DNA of 44,867 nt from an uncultured Synergistaceae bacterium (GTDB taxonomy: Bacteria; Synergistota; Synergistia; Synergistales; Aminiphilaceae). The stretch is from NCBI GenBank assembly GCA_937868015.1, contig CALMLW010000066.1, positions 1-44,867 of the forward strand, given 5' to 3'. Both the position numbers and the translations under genes were made by a program. Below the pieces are notes generated by a model that made no database searches, had not been told where the DNA came from, and worked only from the letters and a program-made list of their open reading frames with translations. Position 1 is the stretch's first letter, and each line of letters opens with the position of its first letter. Below, piece by piece: positions 36,442 to 44,823 of this stretch.

Positions 36442-37350
36442 ATGGCCCAACGGGCCGTCACGGTAAACGGCATCACTTTTTCTAACCCCGTCCTCCCCGC
36501 AGCGGGGCCCAACGTGCGATCCGCCGCCCTGCTCCAGGCCGCCGTGGATGGAGGAGCGGGGGGCATCGTCACCAAGACCGTCTCGGTGCGTCCCGCCGTG
36601 GACCCCCGCCCCACCCTGGCCAAGGGCTCGGGAGGGGGAATGCAAAACTGCGAGACCTGGTCCGAGACCCCCGTGGAGGAGATGCTTGAGGCCTATCGGG
36701 CTGTCAAGGCCCGGGGGGTGCCCCTGGTCTGCTCCCTGGGGTACCACCCCGACGAGCTCCGAACCCTGGGCCCCCTGCTGGAACGGGAGGTGGCCCCCGA
36801 CGCCCTGGAGTTTTCCGTCCACTACGTGGGCAAATCCCTGGATCCCCTGCTGGAGGTGGCCCGGGCCCTGCGGGAGAGCGTGTCGTTGCCCCTGTGGATG
36901 AAGCTCTCCCCCTCCATCGGCGACGTGGAAGGATTGGCGCGGGCCGCGTCCCCCTTCGTGGACGCCTTCGTGGCCATCAACTCCGTGGGCCCCGCCCTGG
37001 ATTTTGACCCTGCCGACTGCCGCCCCCGGCTGGGCTCACCCTGGGGGCAGGGGTGGCTTTCGGGCCCCCCCATCCTCCCCCTGGCCCTGGCCTTCGTCTT
37101 TCGCGTGGCCCAGGCCCAACCCAAGCCCGTCATCGGCGTGGGGGGCATCGCCTCGGGGGAGGATGCGGCGAAGTTCGTCGCGGCGGGGGCCTCCCTGGTG
37201 CAGGTCTGCACCGCCGCCCTCCGGGGAGGGCCGGGAACCTACGGGCGCATCGACGGGGAGCTGGATGCCTGGCTCGATGCCCAGGGGTACGCCAACCTGG
37301 CGGAGCTCCGGGGACGCTACGCGACGGCCCTGAAGGGGGGAAGGCCATGA
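36442..37350 (+). CDS. Dihydroorotate/dihydropyrimidine-dehydrogenase-like FMN protein (PreA-like)
   Basis: A 302-residue TIM-barrel flavoprotein of the class 1 dihydroorotate dehydrogenase superfamily. The FMN-binding features are NPVLPAAGPN at the N-terminus, KTVSVRP, WMKLSPSIGD and the phosphate-binding VIGVGGIASGEDAAKFVAAGAS. The usual catalytic region N-x-S/C-x-P (as in NISCPN) is not seen; EFSVHYVGKSLDP occupies that position, so the chemistry may differ. It is not near any pyr gene and lies in an ATGA overlap with a second xanthine-dehydrogenase gene, which implies a partnership with that enzyme or a reductive step on the purine-derived ring. Confidence 0.82.
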   Translation: MAQRAVTVNGITFSNPVLPAAGPNVRSAALLQAAVDGGAGGIVTKTVSVRPAVDPRPTLAKGSGGGMQNCETWSETPVEEMLEAYRAVKARGVPLVCSLGYHPDELRTLGPLLEREVAPDALEFSVHYVGKSLDPLLEVARALRESVSLPLWMKLSPSIGDVEGLARAASPFVDAFVAINSVGPALDFDPADCRPRLGSPWGQGWLSGPPILPLALAFVFRVAQAQPKPVIGVGGIASGEDAAKFVAAGASLVQVCTAALRGGPGTYGRIDGELDAWLDAQGYANLAELRGRYATALKGGRP

Positions 37351-39635
37351 CTCCCACCGGGAATGTCCTGGGATCGACCCCTCGGCGTGCGGACGCCTGG
37401 GAAAAGGTCTCCGGCCGGGCGGAATACGTAGACGACCTCTCGATCCCCGGCCTCTGGTTCGGAGGGACCCTGCGGAGCGCCGTCCCCCGGGGGCGGCTCC
37501 GGGGCATCTCCCGGAGGGAGAGCTTCGACTGGTCCCGGGTGGTGGTGGTGACGGCCTCGGATCTGCCCGGCCCCAACGAGGTGGCCATGGTGCGCTCCGA
37601 CCACCCCATCCTCGCCGCCGATGCCGTGAACTTCGTGGGCCAACCCCTGGCCCTGGTGGCGGCCCCGGATCGCCAGACCCTGGCGGCGGCCCTGGGAGCC
37701 CTTGTCCCCGACGTGGAAGAGGCCCCCGCCGTCCTCACCCTGGAAGAGGCCCAGGAGGGGCGCACGGTGATCTGGGGCGCGGACAACGTGTTGGCGGCCT
37801 ACGTCCTCGGTGACGAAGAAGACGCCGTGGCCGAAGCCTTTTCTCGGGCCGATCGCATCGTGGAAGGAACCTACACCACGGGATACCAGGAACACCTCTA
37901 CCTGGAGCCCCAGGGCATGGTGGCCCTCCCCCGGGAGGACGGGGGCGTGGAGGTGACGGGATCCCTCCAGTGCCCCTACTACGTCCACCGGGCCCTGCAG
38001 CGGGCCCTGGGGTTGGAGGATCATCGGATCGCGGTGCGTCAGGCCGTCACGGGGGGAGGCTTCGGCGGCAAGGAAGACTACCCATCGGTGCTGGCGATCC
38101 ACGCCGCCCTCCTGGCCCGGGCCTCGGGGCGCCCCGTGAAGATGGTGTTGGGGAGAAACGAAGACCTGCGCTTTTCCACCAAACGTCACCCCTCCGTGGT
38201 GAGACACCGCACCGGGGTGCGATCCGATGGTACCCTCTGCGCCGCCGAAGTGGACGTGCTCTTCGACGGAGGGGCGTACACCACCATGAGCCCGGTGGTG
38301 CTCTCCCGGGGGGCCCTCCACGCCCTGGGGGCCTACCGGGTCCCCCGGGCGCGCGTCACCGCTCGGGCCTTGGCCACCAACACCCCACCCAACGGGGCCT
38401 TCCGGGGCTTCGGCGCCCCCCAGACCATCTTCGCCGTGGAGCGCCACATGGACCTCATCGCCCGGGAGCTGGGGATCTCTCCCCTGGAGGTGCGGCGGCG
38501 CAACCTCTTGCGCCGGGGAGATCGCCTCCCCTGCGGCCAGATCCTCACGGAAGAGCCCGGGGCCTCGCTGGTGCTGGAGCGGGCCCAGGCCCTGGCGAAG
38601 TACGAAACCCGCCACGGCACCCTCCGGAAAGAGGGCCGGGGCCTAGGGCTCTCCCTTTTCATCCACGGCGGAGGGTTCACGGGATCGGGGGAAGAAAAGA
38701 TCGACGGCCGGGTGGCCGTGGAGATCGGAGCCGGAGGGCGGGTGGAAATACTGGCCAGCAGTACGGAGATGGGGCAAGGGGCCGCCACGGTGCTCCCCCA
38801 GATCGGGGCCCAGGCCCTGGGGTTGCCCCTGGACCGTATATTTCATCCCGCCCCCGCCACGGACCGGGTACCGGACAGCGGCCCCACAGTGGCCTCCCGT
38901 ACCGTCATGGTGGTGGGGCGCATCCTCGTGGGGGCCTGCGAAGATCTGGCGGCGAAGGTGGCTCGAAGGTTGGAGGAAGCCGCAGGACTCCCCGAGGGCA
39001 GCGTGACGTGGCGGGAAGGGACCTTTCGGGGACCGGGATTTCCGGAAAAGTCCTTCGAGGGCGTGCTGGATCAGTGGAAAGATCGGCTTCAGGGGCTGCG
39101 GGGCGAGGGACGATACGCCCCCTTCCCGGACCTGCACTGGGACGACGACGCCTACCGAGGAGACGCCTACAAGGACTACTCCTGGGGGGCCAACGTGGTG
39201 GAGGTGGCGGTGGATCCGGACCGCCACACCCTGACCCTCTGCGCCGTCACGGCCGTGGTGGAGATCGGCCGGGCGGTGCATCCCTTGCTCGCCGAAGGCC
39301 AGGTGGCGGGGGGCACCCTTCAGGCCCTGGGCTACGGCGGCATGGAAGACCTCCGCATCGATGACCGGGGGCGCTACCTCCAGGACCGCCTGAGCACCTA
39401 CAGCATCCCCACCGCCCTGGATGCCCCCGACCTGGTGGTGGAGATCGCCGAGATCCCCTCTCCCCGGGGGCCCTTTGGGGCCAAGGGACTGGGAGAGCTC
39501 CCCATAAATGGAGGGGCCCCCGCCCTGGCCTCGGCGGTGGAAGACGCCACGGGGGTCTTTATCTCCACCATTCCCATCACTGGAGAGCGCCTCTTCGCCC
39601 ACCGGCGCGACGGGCTTTCCGATGAACCCTCCTGA
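37347..39635 (+). CDS. Xanthine-dehydrogenase-family molybdenum subunit (enzyme 2)
   Basis: A 762-residue Mo-hydroxylase subunit, clearly different from enzyme 1. N-terminal domain: RADAWEKVSGRAEYVDDLSIPG. Cofactor motifs are TGGGFGGKEDYPSVLA, NGAFRGFGAPQTIFAVERHMD, SSTEMGQGAATVLPQ and PFGAKGLGELPINGGAPALA with the catalytic Glu. The FRGFGAPQ type and GLGELPI are typical of purine/nicotinate-like hydroxylases related to XdhD. Its start overlaps the DHOD-like gene (ATGA), and the gene for its fused FeS-FAD partner follows after 12 bases. Confidence 0.93.
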   Translation: MTPTGNVLGSTPRRADAWEKVSGRAEYVDDLSIPGLWFGGTLRSAVPRGRLRGISRRESFDWSRVVVVTASDLPGPNEVAMVRSDHPILAADAVNFVGQPLALVAAPDRQTLAAALGALVPDVEEAPAVLTLEEAQEGRTVIWGADNVLAAYVLGDEEDAVAEAFSRADRIVEGTYTTGYQEHLYLEPQGMVALPREDGGVEVTGSLQCPYYVHRALQRALGLEDHRIAVRQAVTGGGFGGKEDYPSVLAIHAALLARASGRPVKMVLGRNEDLRFSTKRHPSVVRHRTGVRSDGTLCAAEVDVLFDGGAYTTMSPVVLSRGALHALGAYRVPRARVTARALATNTPPNGAFRGFGAPQTIFAVERHMDLIARELGISPLEVRRRNLLRRGDRLPCGQILTEEPGASLVLERAQALAKYETRHGTLRKEGRGLGLSLFIHGGGFTGSGEEKIDGRVAVEIGAGGRVEILASSTEMGQGAATVLPQIGAQALGLPLDRIFHPAPATDRVPDSGPTVASRTVMVVGRILVGACEDLAAKVARRLEEAAGLPEGSVTWREGTFRGPGFPEKSFEGVLDQWKDRLQGLRGEGRYAPFPDLHWDDDAYRGDAYKDYSWGANVVEVAVDPDRHTLTLCAVTAVVEIGRAVHPLLAEGQVAGGTLQALGYGGMEDLRIDDRGRYLQDRLSTYSIPTALDAPDLVVEIAEIPSPRGPFGAKGLGELPINGGAPALASAVEDATGVFISTIPITGERLFAHRRDGLSDEPS

Positions 39636-39647
39636 GGAGGTGTGGCC

Positions 39648-41000
39648 ATGATCCTTTCCTTTGCGGTAAATGGAAAAACGGTGACCGTGGAGGGCCCTCC
39701 CCTGAGGCGTCTGCTGGACGTGCTGCGGGAGGACCTGGGCCTCACGGGCACCAAGGAGGGGTGCGGCGAAGGGGAGTGCGGCGCCTGCGCGGTGCTTTTG
39801 GACGGCCACCTGGTGAACTCCTGCCTGGTGCCCCTCTTCCAAGTGGCGGGGCGCTCCGTGGAGACCATAGAGGGAATGGCCCCCCAGGGATCTCCCGATG
39901 CCCTCCAGCGGGCCTTCATGGACGAAGGGGCGGTACAGTGCGGCTTTTGCACCCCCGGGATGGTCATGGCCTCCCGGGCCCTGCTGAGGGAAAATCCCTC
40001 CCCTCGCCGGAAAGAAATCCGCACGGCCCTGGCGGGAAACCTGTGCCGATGCACGGGCTACGAACCCATATTCCGGGCGGTGGAAGGCGCCGCCGCCGCA
40101 GGGTACGAAGTGGCCCCCCCCCCTCCGGCCCCCGAGTTTCGGGTGACCTGTACGGAAGAAGGGCGCATCGCCTTTTTCCCCGAGAGCCTCCCCGAAGCCC
40201 TGGAAATCCTCCGGCAGCACCCCGACGCGGTCCCCGTGGCGGGAGCCACCGACCTCTTGCCCGACCTGACCCGGGGGGGTCTCCCGGGGCCCCATAGGGT
40301 GATGGACCTCACCCGCCTGGAAGAGCTCCGGGGCATCCGAGAAGAGGACGGAGTGCTGGTGCTGGGGGCGGGAGAGACCTTCGCCTCCCTGGGGCGTTCC
40401 CCCCTGGTGCGTCGCCTCTTCCCCTCCCTGGGGGAGTGCGCCGCCTCGGTGGGAGGAGTGGCGGTACAAAACCGAGCCACCCTGGGGGGCAACGTCATGA
40501 ACGCCTCGGCGGCGGCCGATTCTCCCCCCGTGCTCCTGGCCCTCGATGCCCGGGGAGTCCTCGTCTCGGGGGAGGGGACGCGAGAGGTCCCGGCCAAGGA
40601 GCTGTGGACCGCCTACCGCCGCACGGCCCGGCGCCCCGACGAACTCTTGACCGCCGTGAAGATCCCCCGCCCCGCCCCGGGAACCCGGGAGGCCTTCTTC
40701 AAGCTCGGCCCTCGCCGGGCCCTCGTCATATCCCGCTTGACCCTGGTCTGTGCCGCCCGGCTGGAAGAGGGGCGATGGCGCGGAGTGCGCATCGCCGTAG
40801 GCAGCGTGGCCCCCGTGCCCCATCGATTGGAGGAGCTCGAAACCTTCCTGGAAGGGCGAGTCCCCGAAGAAGGAGCGGTGCGGGAGGCTCGGCGCCTGGC
40901 GGAAGACCTCCTCCGCCCCCGCACCTCCCGGGAGTACCGCCGGGACGTGGGGGGCAACCTGGTGGGGCGATTCCTCTCGTCCTGGATCTCTCCCCGCTGA
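39648..41000 (+). CDS. Xanthine-dehydrogenase-family fused 2Fe-2S/FAD subunit (enzyme 2)
   Basis: A 450-residue fusion. Residues about 1-155 bind two [2Fe-2S] clusters (CGEGECGACAVLLDG, QCGFCTPGMV, CRCTGYEPI). Residues about 175-450 are the FAD domain (VAGATDLLPDLTRGG, TLGGNVMNASAAADSPPVLLALDA) and the flavin C-terminal domain. Enzyme 1 has these as separate proteins, so the two sets were not produced by simple tandem duplication of one operon. The ATG at 39648 is preferred over the GTG at 39642 because GAGGAGG is well spaced only for the ATG. Confidence 0.92.
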   Translation: MILSFAVNGKTVTVEGPPLRRLLDVLREDLGLTGTKEGCGEGECGACAVLLDGHLVNSCLVPLFQVAGRSVETIEGMAPQGSPDALQRAFMDEGAVQCGFCTPGMVMASRALLRENPSPRRKEIRTALAGNLCRCTGYEPIFRAVEGAAAAGYEVAPPPPAPEFRVTCTEEGRIAFFPESLPEALEILRQHPDAVPVAGATDLLPDLTRGGLPGPHRVMDLTRLEELRGIREEDGVLVLGAGETFASLGRSPLVRRLFPSLGECAASVGGVAVQNRATLGGNVMNASAAADSPPVLLALDARGVLVSGEGTREVPAKELWTAYRRTARRPDELLTAVKIPRPAPGTREAFFKLGPRRALVISRLTLVCAARLEEGRWRGVRIAVGSVAPVPHRLEELETFLEGRVPEEGAVREARRLAEDLLRPRTSREYRRDVGGNLVGRFLSSWISPR

Positions 41001-41036
41001 AGCCCCGGCCAGAAGGCTTGGGAGGGCGAAAGGGTC

Positions 41037-41065
41037 TTGGGGGGCGGCCCCTTTTCCTGTATCAT
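41037..41065 (+). promoter_or_regulatory. Promoter upstream of the unknown tail-anchored gene
   Basis: TTGGGG (41037-41042), a 17-base spacer and TATCAT (41060-41065). The predicted start is about 87 bases before the ATG at 41159. Confidence 0.5.
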
Positions 41066-41158
41066 GGAGGCGCCCCTTTCCCGGACCCCGGAGGGATGAT
41101 CTGCAGGAAGGGGTCCACGGTGAGGGCCGAGATCCCCCTTTGAAGGAGGTGGGAAGCC

Positions 41159-42082
41159 ATGGCTGGTCGCACCAAAAACAGCAAGTATTATGCCCTCAAG
41201 GGCGTGGTGAACGTGCGCCGGGAAGAGGCCGACCCATTGCAGGCCTTCTTTTACGCCCTGTTCGACCCGGGGAACCTGCATCGCTTTTCCCTCCGCCTGA
41301 TGTCGTCCCCTTCCATGAACATCAAGCGCCCCTGGGACGAGTATGGCATCATGTTGGAAGAAGCCGAAGAAGACCGGGAAAACGCCGAGACGGAAGGCAC
41401 CATCCGGACGGTGGTCCATCAGGTGGTGGAAGGGATCAAGTTCGCCGAGATCTCGGGGGATAACCCCATCGCCCTGCAGAAGCTGGAGACCCACCTCAAC
41501 CGCTCCGTGGGTTCGGCCCTCTCGGGGACGGTGAACGCCTTCGTCAAGGTGGAAAGCTGCTCCACCGATGCCTTTCACAGCTTCGTGGCAAAATTTAACC
41601 CACCGGCGGAGGGCTCCTCCCCGCCCTCCTCCCCTGCTGGATCGCCGGAAGAGGGGGCGGGGGAAGGGGCGGGTGGATCCCTTTTGGACCGGGAGATCGT
41701 CCTCGTGTGCCAACCCCTGGTGGATCCCCTCCGAGGCAAGGCCGCCACCGCCGTCCTGCCGGGGGATGTGATCCTGGTCAAGATCCCCGAGGACTCGATT
41801 TTTTTCAGCATGCTGACTAAAATCAAGAAGGGCTTTTTTGACGGCGTGGTGGAAGCCGTGGTGACCCGGGTGGATCGCCATTCGGCGGAGACCGTGGTCA
41901 TGGAGACCGCCCTGGCGGAAAACGTCAAGGGAAAGGTGCCCGCGCCGAACGCGTTACGGGTGAAGCTGTCTCCTTCCACCCTCCAGGAAGGAGGAAAGCC
42001 CCCCAGTGCTCCCCTGGTGTGGGCCCTGGTGGGAGGAGGGGCGCTGATGCTGGGGGTGCTCCTCTGGTATCTCATGACGTGA
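41159..42082 (+). CDS. Unknown protein with C-terminal membrane anchor
   Basis: A 307-residue protein that I do not recognise. Residues about 1-150 form a mixed alpha/beta domain without known motifs (NVRREEADPLQAFFYALFD, IRTVVHQVVEGIKFAEISG). A low-complexity Pro/Ser/Gly/Glu linker (about 150-180) leads to a second beta-rich domain (about 180-270, DREIVLVCQPLVDPL, LPGDVILVKIPED). The protein ends with a single hydrophobic helix (APLVWALVGGGALMLGVLLWYLMT, split here as two parts around residue 295) and no signal peptide, so it is likely tail-anchored with both domains in the cytoplasm. GAAGGAGG precedes the ATG. It sits between the hydroxylase genes and fhs with its own promoter. Confidence 0.75.
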   Translation: MAGRTKNSKYYALKGVVNVRREEADPLQAFFYALFDPGNLHRFSLRLMSSPSMNIKRPWDEYGIMLEEAEEDRENAETEGTIRTVVHQVVEGIKFAEISGDNPIALQKLETHLNRSVGSALSGTVNAFVKVESCSTDAFHSFVAKFNPPAEGSSPPSSPAGSPEEGAGEGAGGSLLDREIVLVCQPLVDPLRGKAATAVLPGDVILVKIPEDSIFFSMLTKIKKGFFDGVVEAVVTRVDRHSAETVVMETALAENVKGKVPAPNALRVKLSPSTLQEGGKPPSAPLVWALVGGGALMLGVLLWYLMT

Positions 42083-42088
42083 TATAAT
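42083..42088 (+). promoter_or_regulatory. Consensus -10 box upstream of fhs
   Basis: TATAAT begins directly after the stop codon of the preceding gene and 155 bases before the fhs ATG. The -35 region inside the preceding coding sequence is weak. The 140-base leader contains several GC-rich short repeats, but no riboswitch was recognised. Confidence 0.42.
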
Positions 42089-42237
42089 GCGATGCGGCGC
42101 GGCGATGACGCCCAAAAACTTTTTCCGATGACGGCGCGAAGGCGATCGGCCCCCTCGTATTGATCCAGGGCTCCGACCGATCCGGAGGCCCGAGAAGGCC
42201 CTAAGCCGCCCAACCCTTTTGAGGAGGATGAACATAC

Positions 42238-43905
42238 ATGGCATCGGACCTGGAAATTGCCCAGAAAGTATCCCTGAAGCCCATCATGGAGATCGGCGCC
42301 GACCTCGGCATCCCCGCCGAAGCGATCATTCCCTACGGACACTACAAGGCCAAGGTGGACCTGCGCTTCTTGAAGACCCTGAAAGATCGCCCCGAAGGAC
42401 GGCTGATCCTGGTCACCGCCACCACCCCCACAGCGGCGGGGGAGGGCAAGACCACCAACACCATTGGCCTCACCCAGGCCCTGGTGAAGATGGGGAAGAA
42501 GGCCATGATATGCCTGAGAGAGCCCTCGCTGGGGCCCTGCTTCGGCGTCAAGGGAGGCGCGGCGGGGGGGGGATGGTCCCAGGTGCTCCCCATGGAAGAC
42601 ATAAACCTCCACTTCACCGGGGACATCCACGCCGTGGGCACGGCCCACAACCTCCTGGCGGCCATGCTGGACAACCACCTGCAGCAGGGCAACGCCCTGG
42701 GCATCGACCCTCGCACCATCACCCTCCGGCGGGCCATGGACATGAACGAGCGCGCCCTGCGCCACACCGTCATAGGCCTCGGGGGCAAGGCCCACGGCGT
42801 GCCCCGGGAAACGGGATTTGACATCACCGTGGCCTCGGAGGTCATGGCCATCCTCTGCCTGGCGGAAGACCTGATGGACCTCAAGGAGCGCCTGGGGCGC
42901 ATCGTGGTGGGTCTCAACTTCAAGGGAGAGTACGTCACCGCAGCGGACCTCAAGGCCCATGGCGCCATGGCCTCCCTGCTCAAGGAGGCCATCAATCCCA
43001 ACCTTGTCCAGACCATAGAGCACGTCCCCGCCTTTGTCCACGGGGGCCCCTTCGCCAACATCGCCCACGGTACCAACTCCCTGGTGGCCACCCGGGCGGC
43101 GCTGAAACTGGCGGATTACGCCGTGGTGGAAGCGGGCTTCGCCTCCGACCTGGGGGCGGAGAAGTTCATGGACATCGCCTGCCTCTACGGGCGCTTCTCT
43201 CCGTCCGCCGTGGTCCTCGTCACCACCGTGCGGGCCCTCAAACTCCACGGCGGCGCCCCCAAGGACCAGCTCGGCACCCCCGATCCCGACGCCCTGCGCC
43301 GAGGATTGCCCAACCTGGAGGCCCACCTGGACAACCTCAACAACTTCGGCGTCCCCGTGGTGGTGGCCCTGAACCGCTTCTCCTCGGACAGCGACGAAGA
43401 GCTTGCCCTGGTGCGGGAAGCCGCCGCCTCCCGGGACGCCCGCATCGCCCTGTCGGAAGTCTGGGAAAAGGGAGGAGAGGGGGGCCTCGACCTTGCCCGG
43501 GAGGTCCTGGCCGCCATGGACCAGGGCTCGGCCTATCGCCGCCTCTACGGCGAGCACCTTCCCCTGAAGGACAAAATCGGCACCATCGTCACCCGGGTGT
43601 ACGGCGCCGAAGGGGTGGACTTCATCCCCAGCGCGGCGGCGAAGCTGGAAGAGTTGGAGCAGCGGGGCTATGGCACCCTCCCCGTCTGCATGGCCAAGAC
43701 CCAGATGTCCCTCACGGACGACGCCTCCAAGAAGGGGCGCCCCCGGGGGTTTCGCGTCACCGTGCGCGAGGTGCGCCTCTCGGCGGGGGCGGGTTTCGTG
43801 GTGGCCATCTGCGGAGACATCATGACCATGCCCGGCCTCCCCAAGAGCCCTGCGGCGGAGCGCATCGACATCGACAGCGAAGGAAACATCACGGGACTCT
43901 TTTAG
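42238..43905 (+). CDS. fhs: Formate-tetrahydrofolate ligase
   Basis: A 555-residue protein, the normal length. It catalyses formate + THF + ATP to 10-formyl-THF + ADP + Pi; in purine-fermenting anaerobes the reverse direction makes ATP. The P-loop TPTAAGEGKTTNTIGL, the KGGAAGGGWSQV region, FTGDIHAVGTAHNLLAA and TVRALKLHGGAP are family hallmarks, and the C-terminus shows GDIMTMPGLPKSPAAERIDID. GAGGAGG lies about eight bases before the ATG. It has its own -10 box and a strong terminator, so it may be expressed independently of the upstream cluster. Confidence 0.97.
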   Translation: MASDLEIAQKVSLKPIMEIGADLGIPAEAIIPYGHYKAKVDLRFLKTLKDRPEGRLILVTATTPTAAGEGKTTNTIGLTQALVKMGKKAMICLREPSLGPCFGVKGGAAGGGWSQVLPMEDINLHFTGDIHAVGTAHNLLAAMLDNHLQQGNALGIDPRTITLRRAMDMNERALRHTVIGLGGKAHGVPRETGFDITVASEVMAILCLAEDLMDLKERLGRIVVGLNFKGEYVTAADLKAHGAMASLLKEAINPNLVQTIEHVPAFVHGGPFANIAHGTNSLVATRAALKLADYAVVEAGFASDLGAEKFMDIACLYGRFSPSAVVLVTTVRALKLHGGAPKDQLGTPDPDALRRGLPNLEAHLDNLNNFGVPVVVALNRFSSDSDEELALVREAAASRDARIALSEVWEKGGEGGLDLAREVLAAMDQGSAYRRLYGEHLPLKDKIGTIVTRVYGAEGVDFIPSAAAKLEELEQRGYGTLPVCMAKTQMSLTDDASKKGRPRGFRVTVREVRLSAGAGFVVAICGDIMTMPGLPKSPAAERIDIDSEGNITGLF

Positions 43906-43925
43906 CCCGAGAGAAGTAAGCTCTA

Positions 43926-43974
43926 AAAAAGATGGGGGCCCCGAGGTCTTTTCCTCAGAAGCCCCCATCTTTTT
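43926..43974. terminator. Bidirectional rho-independent terminator after fhs
   Basis: Perfect 14-base arms (43926-43939 and 43961-43974) begin with A5 and end with T5, so the hairpin works on both strands: for fhs and for the minus-strand YvyF-like gene that ends at 44014. Confidence 0.92.
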
Positions 43975-44013
43975 CCCCTCGCGGGATCTTCCCGGAGCGC
44001 CCCTCTTTAGGGC

Positions 44014-44391
44014 CTAGCGCTTGCCGTAGCGCTCCTCGCCGTAGGAGCGGTAGGTCTTTTTGGGCTCTCCCGAAAGCTCGGAAGCCGACCGTTGAAAGGA
44101 TTCCAAGAGCTTTTTGCGACGGCTCTCCTCGCCTTCCACCTCGCCCATGGCGTTATCCGCGTCCCGGTCGAGGCGCTTTTGGGCGATCAGCACCTCCAGG
44201 TCCCTCACGTCCACCTCCAGGGCCTCGGCCATCTCCTTCACGTCGAGCCGGGCCTTGGGGTTATCCCGGATGAAGTCTCGAGCCTTGGCGTAGACCGTGT
44301 CTAGGCGTTTCATGCACCGGACGCAAACCCGGGGTCCCGTCGACGCAAAGGGTTTATTGCAAAGGTCGCACGTTATCATTTCCATGACCAT
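44014..44391 (-). CDS. YvyF-like flagellar-operon zinc protein
   Basis: A 125-residue protein. The N-terminus has two CxxC pairs (CDLCNKPF and CVRCMKRL, about residues 8-28) that would bind zinc, then a helical DNA-binding-like or adaptor segment (ARDFIRDNPKARLDVKEMAEAL, LEVLIAQKRLDRD). This matches the small 'flagellar operon protein' family represented by YvyF, which is usually encoded next to flgM/flgN/flgK. Function is not established. The start at 44391 has GGGAGG five bases upstream. Its promoter is identified at 44502-44530; flagellar genes may lie beyond the window. Confidence 0.75.
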   Translation of the reverse strand: MVMEMITCDLCNKPFASTGPRVCVRCMKRLDTVYAKARDFIRDNPKARLDVKEMAEALEVDVRDLEVLIAQKRLDRDADNAMGEVEGEESRRKKLLESFQRSASELSGEPKKTYRSYGEERYGKR

Positions 44392-44501
44392 GACACCTCC
44401 CGATCGTTTATACCCAGTTTCCCGCCCCGCTCGGCAGCGGGGCCCCCTTCGGGAGCCCTAAAGGGCGCGGTAGAAGGCTAAAAGGCAGACCGTACGGGTA
44501 A

Positions 44502-44530
44502 AGTGTAGCGACGGGAAGTGGGAACGTCAA
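44502..44530 (-). promoter_or_regulatory. Promoter of the YvyF-like gene
   Basis: On the minus strand TTGACG (44525-44530) and TACACT (44502-44507) are separated by exactly 17 bases. It would give a leader of about 105 bases before the ATG, containing a GC-rich hairpin (44423-44445 region). Confidence 0.6.
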
Positions 44531-44823
44531 GGATGGGGTGAGCCAAACCAAAGACGGGATCCCGGATCGAAAGCATCCGGTCCCCGGGGCGATGGGCGGC
44601 CCCGCAGAGTTTCGGTGGACCTAAGGAGCGCCCCCTTCTCCGTCGGCTCACGGTCTCATGGGCGTGGGACCGCGCCCCCTGGTCGGGTCGGGGATAACGG
44701 AGGAACGCCCCCATCGACGAATCGACGGAGGGGGAATAGATCCCCCGGACAGGGGGGCCAAAGCCCCCCGAGACGCCCCGGAGATCGCCTCGAGGGACCT
44801 TCGACAAAAACTCCCTTTCCCCC

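Noticed and set aside
42089-42237. ZTP or THF riboswitch in the fhs leader
   Set aside because: These classes often precede fhs, so the leader was read for the conserved pfl (CCGCCUGGGC-type) and THF core sequences. They were not found. A covariance-model search of 42089-42237 would settle it.
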